DNA of 64,000 nt from Paracoccaceae bacterium. GTDB taxonomy: Bacteria > Pseudomonadota > Alphaproteobacteria > Rhodobacterales > Rhodobacteraceae. A program made the translations under genes and the position numbers. The stretch lies in the NCBI GenBank assembly GCA_024742695.1, contig JANSXY010000004.1:62001-126000 (forward strand), read 5' to 3'. Below are positions 1-8,730 of the stretch, piece by piece. The first letter of the stretch is position 1; the number at the start of each line of letters is the position of its first letter. The notes under the pieces are model-generated. The model was not told where the DNA came from and did not search any database. It worked only from the letters and a program-made list of their open reading frames with translations.

Positions 1-1
1 G

Positions 2-1126
2 GCGGCCTTCGCGCAGAAGATGGCCGCCTTCGAGGCCGAGATACACGCGCTGGCCGGCGAACCCTTCAACGTCGCGTCGCCGAAGCAGTTGGGCGAGATC
101 CTGTTCGACAGGATGGGCCTGCCCGGCGGGTCCAAGGGCAAGACCGGGGCCTACGGCACCGGCGCCGACGTGCTGGAGGATCTGGCGGCCGAGGGCCACG
201 ACCTGCCCGCGCGCGTGCTGGACTGGCGGCAGCTGTCGAAGCTGAAATCGACCTATACCGACGCGTTGCAGGATCATATCAATCCCGAAACCGGCCGCGT
301 CCACACCTCCTACGCGATCGCGGGGGCGAACACCGGGCGGCTGGCCTCGACCGATCCGAACCTGCAGAACATCCCGGTGCGAACCGAGGAAGGCCGCCGC
401 ATCCGCGAGGCCTTCGTCGCCGACGAGGGCAATGTCCTCCTCAGCCTCGACTACAGCCAGATCGAGTTGCGCATCCTCGCCGAGGTGGCCGACATCCCGG
501 CGCTGAAACAGGCGTTTCGCGACGGCGTGGATATTCACGCGATGACCGCCAGCCAGATGTTCGGCGTTCCGATCGAGGGGATGGACCCGATGGTCCGCCG
601 GCAGGCCAAGGCGATCAACTTCGGCGTGATCTACGGGATTTCCGGCTTCGGCCTGGCGCGCAACCTGCGCATCCCGCGCGCCGAGGCGCAGGCCTTCATC
701 GACACCTATTTCGAGCGGTTCCCCGAAATCCGCGCCTACATGGACGGCACCGTGGCCTTCGCCAAGGAGCACGGCTACGTCCAGACGCTGTTCGGCCGCA
801 GGATTCACACGCCCGAGATCAACGCCAAGGGCCCCGGCGCGGGCTTTGCCAAGCGCGCGGCGATCAACGCGCCGATCCAGGGCGCGGCGGCCGACGTGAT
901 CCGCCGGGCGATGGTGCGGATGCCCGCGGCGATCGCCGATCTGCCGGCGAAGATGCTGTTGCAGGTTCATGACGAGCTGCTGTTCGAGGTCGCCGGGGAC
1001 GCGGTGGATACCGTGACGGACCGTGTTCGCGAGGTGATGGAGGGCGCGGCAGCCCCGGCGGTTGCGCTCGACATCCCGCTGGTCGTCGATGCCGGGCAGG
1101 GGCCGAACTGGGCCGCGGCGCACTGA
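2..1126 (+). CDS. polA: DNA polymerase I, C-terminal part (5' end outside window)
   Basis: Polymerase domain of DNA polymerase I, which fills gaps in replication and repair. About 374 residues are visible; the frame is already open at base 2, so the exonuclease domains lie upstream of the window. Visible family-A motifs are the template-binding TGRLASTDPNLQNIPVR stretch, motif A (DYSQIELR, near nt 448-474) with its catalytic Asp, motif B (RQAKAINFGVIYG, near nt 598-637) and motif C (QVHDE, nt 961-975) with the second catalytic Asp. The protein ends normally with TGA. The next gene starts two bases later, which suggests one transcript. Identification rests on all three polymerase motifs being intact. 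Confidence 0.97.
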   Translation, partial: AAFAQKMAAFEAEIHALAGEPFNVASPKQLGEILFDRMGLPGGSKGKTGAYGTGADVLEDLAAEGHDLPARVLDWRQLSKLKSTYTDALQDHINPETGRVHTSYAIAGANTGRLASTDPNLQNIPVRTEEGRRIREAFVADEGNVLLSLDYSQIELRILAEVADIPALKQAFRDGVDIHAMTASQMFGVPIEGMDPMVRRQAKAINFGVIYGISGFGLARNLRIPRAEAQAFIDTYFERFPEIRAYMDGTVAFAKEHGYVQTLFGRRIHTPEINAKGPGAGFAKRAAINAPIQGAAADVIRRAMVRMPAAIADLPAKMLLQVHDELLFEVAGDAVDTVTDRVREVMEGAAAPAVALDIPLVVDAGQGPNWAAAH

Positions 1127-1127
1127 A

Positions 1128-1709
1128 ATGGCGCGCGCGGCCGACGACGCGCCGATCCTGACGGTCCGCGACAGGGCGGAGTTGCGCGCCTGGCTGGCCG
1201 CGAACCACGCCGGGCGGGGGCCCGTGTGGCTGGCGACCTACAAGAAGCATCATCCCGACTACCTCGCCTACGACCCGGTGGTAGAGGAATTGTTGTGCTG
1301 GGGCTGGATCGACAGCGTGACGCGGGCGCTGGACGCCGACCGCGCCATGGTGCTGATCGCACCGCGGAAGCCCGGTTCGGCATGGTCGGCGCGCAACAAG
1401 GCGCATGTGGCCACCGCCCGCGCCTCGGGCGCGATGACCCCGGCGGGCGAGGCGGCGGTGGCCCGCGCGGTGGAAAACGGGATGTGGACCTTCCTGGACG
1501 ACGTCGAGCGGCTGGAGGAACCCGCCGACCTCGTCGCGGCCCTGTCCGGCCCGTCCCGGGCGGGCTGGGAGGGATACCCGCGCAGCATCAGGCGCGGAAC
1601 GCTGGAATGGATCAAGACGGCAAGGACCGCGCCGACCCGCGCCGCCCGGATCGCCGAGGTCGCCGCAGCCGCCGCGGCGGGGCTGCGGCCGAAACCGTTC
1701 CGCCGCTAG
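1128..1709 (+). CDS. YdeI/OmpD-associated family protein
   Basis: A 193-residue protein of the YdeI / OmdA-like family, a poorly characterised group once linked to bacteriocin protection. The diagnostic region is KKHHPDYLAYDPVVEELLC followed by WGWIDS, near residues 38-62, with Trp-rich and Lys-rich segments after it (KPGSAWSARNKAHV). The ATG at 1128 is chosen because it lies two bases after the polA stop and the recognisable family similarity begins soon after. The frame is open further upstream, but only antisense to nothing and overlapping polA. No signal peptide or membrane segment is visible, so it is probably cytoplasmic. Biochemical function is unknown. Confidence 0.8.
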   Translation: MARAADDAPILTVRDRAELRAWLAANHAGRGPVWLATYKKHHPDYLAYDPVVEELLCWGWIDSVTRALDADRAMVLIAPRKPGSAWSARNKAHVATARASGAMTPAGEAAVARAVENGMWTFLDDVERLEEPADLVAALSGPSRAGWEGYPRSIRRGTLEWIKTARTAPTRAARIAEVAAAAAAGLRPKPFRR

Positions 1710-1716
1710 GACGCCA

Positions 1717-2526
1717 TCACTCGCGCCAGTGATCGGCCACCCAGGGCGCGGGTTTCATGTAGTGCCGCAGCGCGCGGAACCGCTTGCCCGCCGGCCGGGC
1801 CAGCGCCTGCCGGACATGGTCCCGCACGGACAGCCGTTCGCCCTTTTCGCCCCAGCGGCCCTCGATCGCATGGGCGGGGTGGATCACGCCGCCGGGAAAG
1901 ATCACGATCCGCGCGTCGCGCGGCAGCCGCGGCGGCAGCACGAAGTTCAGCGGGAAGGCCGGCAGGCAATCCTGCCGGAAATGCGCCACCCAGGATCGCG
2001 GGAACAGCCGGATCCCGCCCGGCGCGTTGCGGGTGACGAACCGCTGTTCGTATTCGTAACGGTCCGCCACGGCCTGCGGGTCGGCCCTGAACACCTCCTG
2101 CAGAGGCGCGAGCTTGCCGACGGGGAAGCGAAAGCACGAGGTCTGGCCCAGCCGTTCGAACGGGGTGGTCTGGTTGCGGGCCAGCACCACGTCGCCCGCA
2201 TCGCCGAACTCGAAGAACGGATCGAGCGAGCCGGTGATCACCAGGTCGAGATCCAGGAACAGCACCGGCCCTTCGAGGTCGCCCAGCTTCGGCCCCCAAA
2301 GCCGTGCCTTCGGCCAGATCCCCTTGGTGCCGATGGGCATGTCCACGTCGAGCGGCGGCAGGTCGAAACAGCGCACCTCGGGCCGGATGCCCTCGCGCCG
2401 GTCGGTGAAACAGGTGAAGCTGAACGGCGGTGTGACGTTGCGCGCCACCATCGCGTACAGGCGATTGATGAACGGCGGGCCGTATTTCGTGCCCCAGTTG
2501 ATGCAGATCACCTGCCTGACCGACAT
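1717..2526 (-). CDS. glycosyltransferase-like protein
   Basis: A 269-residue protein that resembles GT-A-fold sugar transferases (GT8-like / capsule or LPS glycosyltransferase-like families in Rhodobacterales). It opens with a short strand VICINWGTKYG and has a hydrophobic strand ending in an acidic DxD-type motif (VLFLDLDLVITGSLD, about residues 88-102). In this fold that motif binds the metal and nucleotide sugar. The C-terminal part is rich in aromatic and basic residues (HIP/HPAHAIEGRWGEKGERL). No membrane segment is visible. It converges on the YdeI-like gene with a 7-base gap. Donor and acceptor sugars cannot be told from sequence. Confidence 0.65.
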   Translation of the reverse strand: MSVRQVICINWGTKYGPPFINRLYAMVARNVTPPFSFTCFTDRREGIRPEVRCFDLPPLDVDMPIGTKGIWPKARLWGPKLGDLEGPVLFLDLDLVITGSLDPFFEFGDAGDVVLARNQTTPFERLGQTSCFRFPVGKLAPLQEVFRADPQAVADRYEYEQRFVTRNAPGGIRLFPRSWVAHFRQDCLPAFPLNFVLPPRLPRDARIVIFPGGVIHPAHAIEGRWGEKGERLSVRDHVRQALARPAGKRFRALRHYMKPAPWVADHWRE

Positions 2527-2556
2527 GCCCCGCCCTTCCCGCGTTCGCCCGGTGCA

Positions 2557-3315
2557 TTAGCCCCGGTCGGCCAGCCAGCGCAATCCCCGCGCCGTCTCCG
2601 CCCTCGGCGTGTATTCCGCGCCGATCAAGCCATCGTAGCCGTCGGCCGCGACCCGGTCGAGGAACCCGGCATGGTCGAAACCGTCGTCCGCGGGTTCGTG
2701 CCGGTCCGGCAGGCCGACGATCTGCACGTGGCGGGCAAGGGGGCCGTAGCGCGCCCATGCGGCCAGCGCGTCACCAGTGATCCGGTCGGCTTGCCACAGG
2801 TCGAACAGAAGCCCCAGGTTGGGCGCCGCGACCGCGGCGATCACATCGGCGGCGCTGTCGAAATCACACAGGAAATCCCCCGGCGCTTCCTCTTCCGCCA
2901 CCGGCTCGATCACGAAGGCGCGGTTCGGCGCCCGCGCGGTGGCCCAGCGCAGGTTGCCGATCAGCGTTTCGCGCGCCTCCGGTCCCCGGGCCGGGCCGGG
3001 CAGCAGGCACAGGTTGCGGCACTTGAGCACATCGGCATAGCGCAGCGCGCGGTCGAGGTCGCGGCGGAACCTGTCCTCCAGCCCGGGCACGGCGGCGAAG
3101 CCGCGCGGCCCACCCGTCCAGTTCGGCGGCGGGCCGCACATCAGGGCCATCTCCAGCCCGTTCATGATCAGCGCGGTGCGGGTCTCCGTCGCCGAGGCCT
3201 CGTAGGGAAACAGCACCTCGACATGATCGAACCCCGCGGCCTTGGCGGCGGCAAACCTCTCGAGGAAGGGCAGTTCGGCAAACAGATGGGTCAGGTTGGC
3301 GGCGAACCGCGCCAT
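2557..3315 (-). CDS. hyi: hydroxypyruvate isomerase
   Basis: A 252-residue TIM-barrel isomerase that interconverts hydroxypyruvate and tartronate semialdehyde in glyoxylate and glycerate metabolism. The N-terminus MARFAANLTHLFAELPFLERF is typical of the Hyi family. Later motifs include the acidic active-site strand FVIEPVAEEEAPGDFL (about 140-155), LLFDLWQAD and the C-terminal IGAEYTP. The ATG at 3315 is used because family similarity begins there; an upstream in-frame start would add 17 unrelated residues. The DUF1285 gene upstream stops in TGATG overlap with this start, so the two are translationally coupled. Other glyoxylate-related genes (glcDEF, hydroxypyruvate reductase, glycerate kinase) also lie in the window. 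Confidence 0.85.
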   Translation of the reverse strand: MARFAANLTHLFAELPFLERFAAAKAAGFDHVEVLFPYEASATETRTALIMNGLEMALMCGPPPNWTGGPRGFAAVPGLEDRFRRDLDRALRYADVLKCRNLCLLPGPARGPEARETLIGNLRWATARAPNRAFVIEPVAEEEAPGDFLCDFDSAADVIAAVAAPNLGLLFDLWQADRITGDALAAWARYGPLARHVQIVGLPDRHEPADDGFDHAGFLDRVAADGYDGLIGAEYTPRAETARGLRWLADRG

Positions 3316-3893
3316 CACGGCAACTCGTTGGACGGGATCACGGGAAAGAACGCGCCGTCCGACCACAGGCCGAACCAGCGTTGCCCGTCATGGTCGGCAT
3401 GGGCGCCGATCTCGACGAGGCGATAGAAGGTCTTGCGATCGATCCGCGCCTCCAGCGCGGCGCGGACAAGCACGTAGGGCGCGGGCTCGCCGGTCTCGGC
3501 ATCGCGCTCCACCCGGATCGGGTGGTCGGGGCCGGCCGTCACCGTGTCGCCGACGTTGGTGGTGAAGGTGATGCGCTGCGCCGCGCCCGCGCCCGTCACG
3601 TCGGCATCGACGGCGATGAACGGCACGTCCTCGACATGCACGGTCACCTTTTCCGCCGGCGTGACCAGCACGTATTCCTCGGCATCCTTGCGCAGGATCG
3701 TGGAAAACAGCCGCACCAAGGGGGCCCGGCCGATCGGCGTGCCCTGGTAGAACCATGTCCCGTCGCGGCGAATCTCCATCCCGATGTCGCCGCAATGGGG
3801 CGGATTCCACAGGTGCACGGGCGGCAGCTTGCCGGTCTTCGCGGCGCTGGAGGCGGCCGCGGCGAGCGTATCGGCGGAGGCTTTCACGGACAT
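3315..3893 (-). CDS. DUF1285 domain-containing protein
   Basis: A 192-residue cytoplasmic protein matching the DUF1285 family of proteobacteria. Characteristic segments are LPPVHLWNPPHCGDIGMEI (about 25-43), RRDGTWFYQGTPIGRAPLVRL and the C-terminal DGQRWFGLWSDGAFF. Family function is unknown; structures of relatives show two small beta-rich domains. The start ATG at 3893 is the first that keeps only family-like sequence. The frame stays open antisense to the MoxR gene, but that part is not homologous. It is transcribed away from the MoxR operon; the two starts are 85 bases apart. Its stop overlaps the hyi start by one base. Confidence 0.82.
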   Translation of the reverse strand: MSVKASADTLAAAASSAAKTGKLPPVHLWNPPHCGDIGMEIRRDGTWFYQGTPIGRAPLVRLFSTILRKDAEEYVLVTPAEKVTVHVEDVPFIAVDADVTGAGAAQRITFTTNVGDTVTAGPDHPIRVERDAETGEPAPYVLVRAALEARIDRKTFYRLVEIGAHADHDGQRWFGLWSDGAFFPVIPSNELP

Positions 3894-3978
3894 TTGTGGC
3901 GCGGTCTTTTTTGCCCTTGGTGACCCGGGCAATATCTGCCCTATGGTGGGAGATATAGGACGGGAAGGAGGCCTTGTC

Positions 3979-4998
3979 ATGGCCGGGACGAACGAGGCGG
4001 GTGCCGAACTGGTGGCCGAGATCGAGGCGCTGGGCGCGAAACTGGGGCAGGCGCGGGCGATGATCGACCGCAAGTTCATCGGCCAGGAGCGGGTGGTCGA
4101 ACTGGCGCTGGCGGCGATGCTGTGCGGCGGCCACGGCCTTCTGGTCGGTCTGCCGGGGCTGGGCAAGACCCTGCTCGTCGACACGCTGTCGACGGTGATG
4201 GGCCTGAAATCGAACCGCATCCAGTTCACCCCCGACCTGATGCCGGCCGACATCCTCGGGTCCGAGGTGCTGGAAACCGCGGCCGACGGGTCGCGCGCGT
4301 TCCGGTTCATCGAGGGGCCGATCTTCTGCCAGCTTCTGATGGCCGACGAGATCAACCGCGCCAGCCCGCGCACCCAGTCGGCGCTGTTGCAGGCGATGCA
4401 GGAACGCGAGGTCACGGTGGCGGGCCAGCACCGCCCGCTGGGGCGGCCGTTCCACGTGCTCGCCACCCAGAACCCGATCGAGCAGGAAGGCACCTATCCG
4501 CTGCCCGAGGCGCAGCTGGACCGGTTCCTGGTTCAGATCGACGTCGACTATCCCGACCGTGCGACCGAACGCGACATCCTGCTGGCGACCACCGGGATCG
4601 ACAGTGCCACGGTCAGCCAGGTGTTCGATGCCGATGCGCTGATCGCCGCGCAGGGCACGATCCGGCGGATGCCGGTCGGCGAGGCCGTGGTCGACCTGAT
4701 CCTCGACCTGGTGCGCGCCTGCCGTCCGGGCGAACCGGAGGCGGGCGAGAGGGTGCGCGCCTCGGTCAGCTGGGGGCCGGGGCCGCGGGCCGCGCAGGCG
4801 CTGATGCTGACGGTGCGGGCGCGGGCGCTTCTGAACGGGCGCCTCGCGCCCTCCGCCGAAGACGTGATGGCCCTGGCCGCGCCGGTGCTGACCCACCGCA
4901 TGGCGCTGAGCTTTGCCGCCCGCGCCCGCGGCGAAAGCCTGGCCGAGATCATCGCCGCCGTCGCCGAGGATGTGACCCGCGTCGAGGCCGCGGCATGA
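3979..4998 (+). CDS. MoxR-family AAA+ ATPase
   Basis: A 339-residue MoxR-type AAA+ ATPase, a chaperone-like class that usually matures or activates a partner protein with a VWA or DUF58 domain encoded beside it. Walker A is GLPGLGKT at residues 57-64, Walker B is LLMADEINRA near 125, and sensor-type segments follow (LATQNPIEQEGTYPLPEAQ, a MoxR hallmark). The start at 3979 is set by a strong GGAAGGAGG Shine-Dalgarno seven bases upstream. It is first in a four-gene operon with DUF58, DUF4159 and a large membrane protein. The 85-base gap to the divergent DUF1285 gene must hold both promoters. Confidence 0.93.
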   Translation: MAGTNEAGAELVAEIEALGAKLGQARAMIDRKFIGQERVVELALAAMLCGGHGLLVGLPGLGKTLLVDTLSTVMGLKSNRIQFTPDLMPADILGSEVLETAADGSRAFRFIEGPIFCQLLMADEINRASPRTQSALLQAMQEREVTVAGQHRPLGRPFHVLATQNPIEQEGTYPLPEAQLDRFLVQIDVDYPDRATERDILLATTGIDSATVSQVFDADALIAAQGTIRRMPVGEAVVDLILDLVRACRPGEPEAGERVRASVSWGPGPRAAQALMLTVRARALLNGRLAPSAEDVMALAAPVLTHRMALSFAARARGESLAEIIAAVAEDVTRVEAAA

Positions 4999-5062
4999 CC
5001 CGGCCGCCGCGCCCGGCCCACGGGGGATGCACCCGCCGGCCCCGGATGACAGGGAAGATCGC

Positions 5063-5953
5063 ATGACCGATCCCCAGCCCCGCCCCACGGGGCTTCGGCG
5101 CCGGGCCGAGGAGCTGTCCGCGCCGCTGCCCGCCCTGCTTGTCGCGGCCGAGCATCTGGCCGATACCGTCCAGCTGGGCGAGCATGGCCGTCGGCGCGCC
5201 GGGGTGGGTGACGAGTTCTGGCAATACCGCCCCGCCCATGCCGGCGACGAGGCGCGGATGATCGACTGGCGCCGCTCCGCCCGCGCCGACCAGCACTTCG
5301 TGCGCGAACGCGAATGGCAGGCGGCGCAGTCGGTGCAGCTTTGGGTCGACAGCGGCCGGTCGATGGCGTTTTCCGGCGATGCCCGGCGTCCGGCCAAGTC
5401 GGACCGCGCGCGGCTTCTGGCGCTGGCGCTGGCGGTGCTGATGATCCGGGCCGGCGAACGGGTGGGCCTGACCGGCCCGCTGGCGCCGCCGCGGGCCGGC
5501 GAGGTGCAGCTGATGCGGCTGGCGACCGTCTTCGCCACCGGCGAGGAGGGCGACGAGGATTACGGCAGCCCGGCAGGCCTTGCCTTCCTGCCGATGGCGC
5601 GCGGGGTGATGATCTCGGATTTCCTGGGCGATCTCCGCGCGGTCGAGGCGGCTCTGGCCGAAGCCTCCGATCACGGCGTCACCGGCACCGTCCTGCAGGT
5701 GCTGGACCCGGTCGAAGAAGCGTTTCCCTTCGACGGCCGCACGATCTTCGAAAGCATGGGCGGCCTTTTGCGGCACGAAACCCGCAAGGCCGGCGACCTG
5801 CGCGCCCGCTATCTCGAACGTCTGGCCGAACGCAAGGACAGGCTGGCGGCGCTGACCCGCGCGGCCGGCTGGCAGTACGAGGTCCACCATACCGACGCGG
5901 CGGCGGCACAGGCGTTGCTGTGGCTGTGGCACGCGATGGAACGGGGGCGCTGA
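5063..5953 (+). CDS. DUF58 domain-containing protein
   Basis: A 296-residue DUF58 protein. DUF58 is a VWA-like fold and the usual partner of MoxR ATPases. The typical central block is present: YRPAHAGDEARMIDWRRSAR, then WVDSGRSMAFSG, where the DxGRSM segment resembles a MIDAS metal site. No membrane segment is visible, so it is likely cytoplasmic or peripherally bound to the downstream membrane partners. The start at 5063 has AGGGAAG upstream and lies 64 bases after the MoxR stop. Its TGA overlaps the next ATG (TGATG at 5951-5955), indicating translational coupling. Confidence 0.92.
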   Translation: MTDPQPRPTGLRRRAEELSAPLPALLVAAEHLADTVQLGEHGRRRAGVGDEFWQYRPAHAGDEARMIDWRRSARADQHFVREREWQAAQSVQLWVDSGRSMAFSGDARRPAKSDRARLLALALAVLMIRAGERVGLTGPLAPPRAGEVQLMRLATVFATGEEGDEDYGSPAGLAFLPMARGVMISDFLGDLRAVEAALAEASDHGVTGTVLQVLDPVEEAFPFDGRTIFESMGGLLRHETRKAGDLRARYLERLAERKDRLAALTRAAGWQYEVHHTDAAAAQALLWLWHAMERGR

Positions 5954-8727
5954 TGTGGACGATCGGCCCGCTGGGCTTCACCGCGCCACTCTTGCTGCTG
6001 GGCCTTCTGGCGCTGCCGATCCTGTGGTTCATCCTGCGCGCGGTGCCGCCGGCGCCGATCCGGCGGCGGTTTCCCGGCGTGGCGCTGCTGCTGGGCCTTG
6101 CGGATCGCGAGACCGAGGCGGACCGCACGCCCTGGTGGCTTCTGCTGCTGCGCATCCTCGCCGTGGCGGCGGCGATCGTGGGTTTCGCCGGGCCGGTTCT
6201 GAACCCCGAACCGGCGGAACAGGGAGACGGCCCGCTGCTGATCCTGTTCGACGGCAGCTGGGCCGGGGCGCGGGACTGGGGCCGCCGGATCGACCGGGCC
6301 GAGGTGGCGCTGGAGGCCGCCGCGCGGGCCGGGCGGCCGGTGGCGCTGGCGATGCTGACCGATCCGCCCGTCGCGCCGGTGTTCCAGGCAGCCGAGGCGC
6401 AGGCGGAACGGCTGCCGGCGCTGAAGCCGCGGGCCTGGGAACCCGGCGCGGGCGCGATGGCCGACTTCGCCGCGACGCTGGCGCCCGGCGGGTTCGACAC
6501 GCTGTGGCTGTCCGACGGGCTGGACCGGCCGGGCCGCGCGGCGTTGCTGGAGGCGTTGCAGGATCGCGGCGAGGTGCGCGTGGTCGAAAGCCCGCGGCCG
6601 GTACGCGCGCTGGGCCCGCCCGATTTCACCGGCGCCGACCTGACCGTGCCGGTCCTGCGTGCGCCCGCCGCCGGCGCGGCGCAGGTCGAGATATCGGCCT
6701 GGGGCCTCGATCCGGCCGGGACGGAGCGTGAACTGGCACGCGCGGCGGTCGATCTGGAAGACGGTGCGGGTGCGGCCGAGGCCGCGTTCGATCTGCCGCC
6801 GGAACTGCGCAACCGTGTCACCCGGTTCCAGATCGCCGGCGAGGCGACGGCGGGTGCGGTGGCGCTGGCCGACGATGCGCTGAAGCGCCGCAAGGTTGCC
6901 GTCGTCGCCGCCACGGCGGAGCGCGAGGGCCTGCTGCTCCTGTCGCCGACCTACTACCTGACCCGCGCGCTGGAGGGCCGCGCCGACGTGATCGAGGGCC
7001 AGCTGGCCGACCTTCTGCCCGCCGCGCCCGATGTCGTGGTGCTGGCCGATGTGGCGCGGCTGTCCGGGGCGGAGGCGGAGCCGCTGCTGGACTGGATCCG
7101 CGAGGGCGGGCTGCTGCTGCGATTCGCGGGCCCGCGCCTGGCCGCGGCGGAGCCGCCGGCAGCGGGGGCGGACGATCCGCTTCTGCCGGTGCGGCTGCGG
7201 GCCGGCGGCCGGACAATCGGCGGCACGATGAGCTGGGACGCGCCGAAGACGCTGGCGCCGTTTCCCGATGACAGCCCGTTCTTCGGCCTCGCGGTGCCCG
7301 GGGACGTGACGGTGACGGCGCAGGTGATGGCCGAACCCGACCCGGCGCTGGCCGAGCGCACCATCGCGACCCTGGCCGATGGCACGCCGCTGGTGACCCG
7401 CCGGGCCGAGGGGCAGGGGCAGGTCGTGCTTGTCCATGTCACCGCCAATGCGAACTGGTCGAACCTGCCGCTGTCGGGGCTGTTCGTGCAGATGCTCGAC
7501 CGGCTGGCGATCTCCACCCGGCCGGCCGCGCCGGATGCCGAGGATCTGGCGGGAACGGTCTGGACGGCCGAGCGGGTGCTTGACGGGTTCGGCGCGTTGC
7601 AGGAGGCCGGGGCGCTGCCCGGCGTGGCCGGCCCGCGGCTGGCGGACGCCGAGGCCGGGCCCGACCTGCCGCCGGGCCTTTATGCCTCGGGCGACCGTCG
7701 GCTGGCACTGAACGCCGTGGCCCGCGACCGGGTGCTGGCGGCGGTCGACTGGCCGGCCTCGGTGCCGGTCGAAGGGGTCGAGGTGGCGCGCGAGACCGCG
7801 CTCAAGGGCTGGCTGCTGGCGCTTGCCCTGACGCTCCTGTCGATCGACATCCTCGCGGCGCTGTGGCTGGCCGGGCGGTTGACCGGGCCGCGCGCGGGTC
7901 TGGCGGCGGCGCTGCTGTGCGCGGTGGCGCTGACCGGTGCGCCCGGCACTGCCCGCGCGCAGTCGGCAGAGGACGAAAAGCTGTTGCGCGCCGCCTCGGG
8001 CGTGGTGCTCGCCCATGTGCTGACCGGCGATGCCGAGGTCGACCGGCTGGCCGCGGCGGGACTGACCGGCCTGTCCTCGGTCCTTGCCGCGCGCACCTCC
8101 GTCGAGCCCGACGCGCCGCTCGCCGTGGCGCTGGAGGAAGACGAGCTTTCGGTGCTGACCCTGCTCTACTGGCCGGTCACCGTGGATCAGCCGGCCCCCT
8201 CGCCGCAGGCCTATGCCCGGCTCAACCGCTATCTGCGGTCGGGCGGCATGATCCTGTTCGACACCCGCGACGGCGACGTGGCGGGTTTCGGCGGCGGCAC
8301 GCCCGAGGGGCGGCGGTTGCAGGCGCTGGCCGCGCCGCTGGACATTCCGCCCCTGGAACCGGTGCCGCAGGATCACGTGCTGACCCGCACCTTCTACCTG
8401 CTGCAGGAATTCCCCGGCCGGCATCGCGGCCGCGCGATCTGGGTCGAGGCCGCGCCGGCGGATGCCGAACGGGCCGAGGGCATGCCGTTTCGCAACCTCA
8501 ACGACGGCGTGACGCCCGTGGTGATCGGCGGCAACGACTGGGCGGCGGCCTGGGCGGTGGATGAACGCGGGTTGCCGATGGTGCCGGTGGGGCGCGGCAT
8601 GGCCGGGGAACGCCAGCGCGAGATCGCGCTGCGCTTCGGCGTGAACCTGGTGATGCATGTGCTGACCGGCAACTACAAGTCCGACCAGGTGCATGTGCCC
8701 GCGCTTCTCGAACGGCTGGGGCAATAG
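5953..8727 (+). CDS. BatA/DUF4159 membrane protein
   Basis: A 924-residue membrane protein with an N-terminal BatA-like region (hydrophobic segments near residues 8-30 and 58-80), a long VWA/GATase-like middle part, a membrane segment near residues 615-640 followed by a second hydrophobic stretch, and a C-terminal DUF4159 domain (about 690-920; signature segments LTLLYWPVT, YLRSGGMILFDTRD and the GRAIWVE block). Such proteins are always found with MoxR and DUF58 genes in alphaproteobacteria and are thought to form an envelope-associated complex; their substrate is unknown. An Ala-rich stretch ending ARAQS after the later hydrophobic segment resembles an export signal, so the DUF4159 domain may be periplasmic. 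Confidence 0.88.
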   Translation: MWTIGPLGFTAPLLLLGLLALPILWFILRAVPPAPIRRRFPGVALLLGLADRETEADRTPWWLLLLRILAVAAAIVGFAGPVLNPEPAEQGDGPLLILFDGSWAGARDWGRRIDRAEVALEAAARAGRPVALAMLTDPPVAPVFQAAEAQAERLPALKPRAWEPGAGAMADFAATLAPGGFDTLWLSDGLDRPGRAALLEALQDRGEVRVVESPRPVRALGPPDFTGADLTVPVLRAPAAGAAQVEISAWGLDPAGTERELARAAVDLEDGAGAAEAAFDLPPELRNRVTRFQIAGEATAGAVALADDALKRRKVAVVAATAEREGLLLLSPTYYLTRALEGRADVIEGQLADLLPAAPDVVVLADVARLSGAEAEPLLDWIREGGLLLRFAGPRLAAAEPPAAGADDPLLPVRLRAGGRTIGGTMSWDAPKTLAPFPDDSPFFGLAVPGDVTVTAQVMAEPDPALAERTIATLADGTPLVTRRAEGQGQVVLVHVTANANWSNLPLSGLFVQMLDRLAISTRPAAPDAEDLAGTVWTAERVLDGFGALQEAGALPGVAGPRLADAEAGPDLPPGLYASGDRRLALNAVARDRVLAAVDWPASVPVEGVEVARETALKGWLLALALTLLSIDILAALWLAGRLTGPRAGLAAALLCAVALTGAPGTARAQSAEDEKLLRAASGVVLAHVLTGDAEVDRLAAAGLTGLSSVLAARTSVEPDAPLAVALEEDELSVLTLLYWPVTVDQPAPSPQAYARLNRYLRSGGMILFDTRDGDVAGFGGGTPEGRRLQALAAPLDIPPLEPVPQDHVLTRTFYLLQEFPGRHRGRAIWVEAAPADAERAEGMPFRNLNDGVTPVVIGGNDWAAAWAVDERGLPMVPVGRGMAGERQREIALRFGVNLVMHVLTGNYKSDQVHVPALLERLGQ

Positions 8728-8730
8728 GCG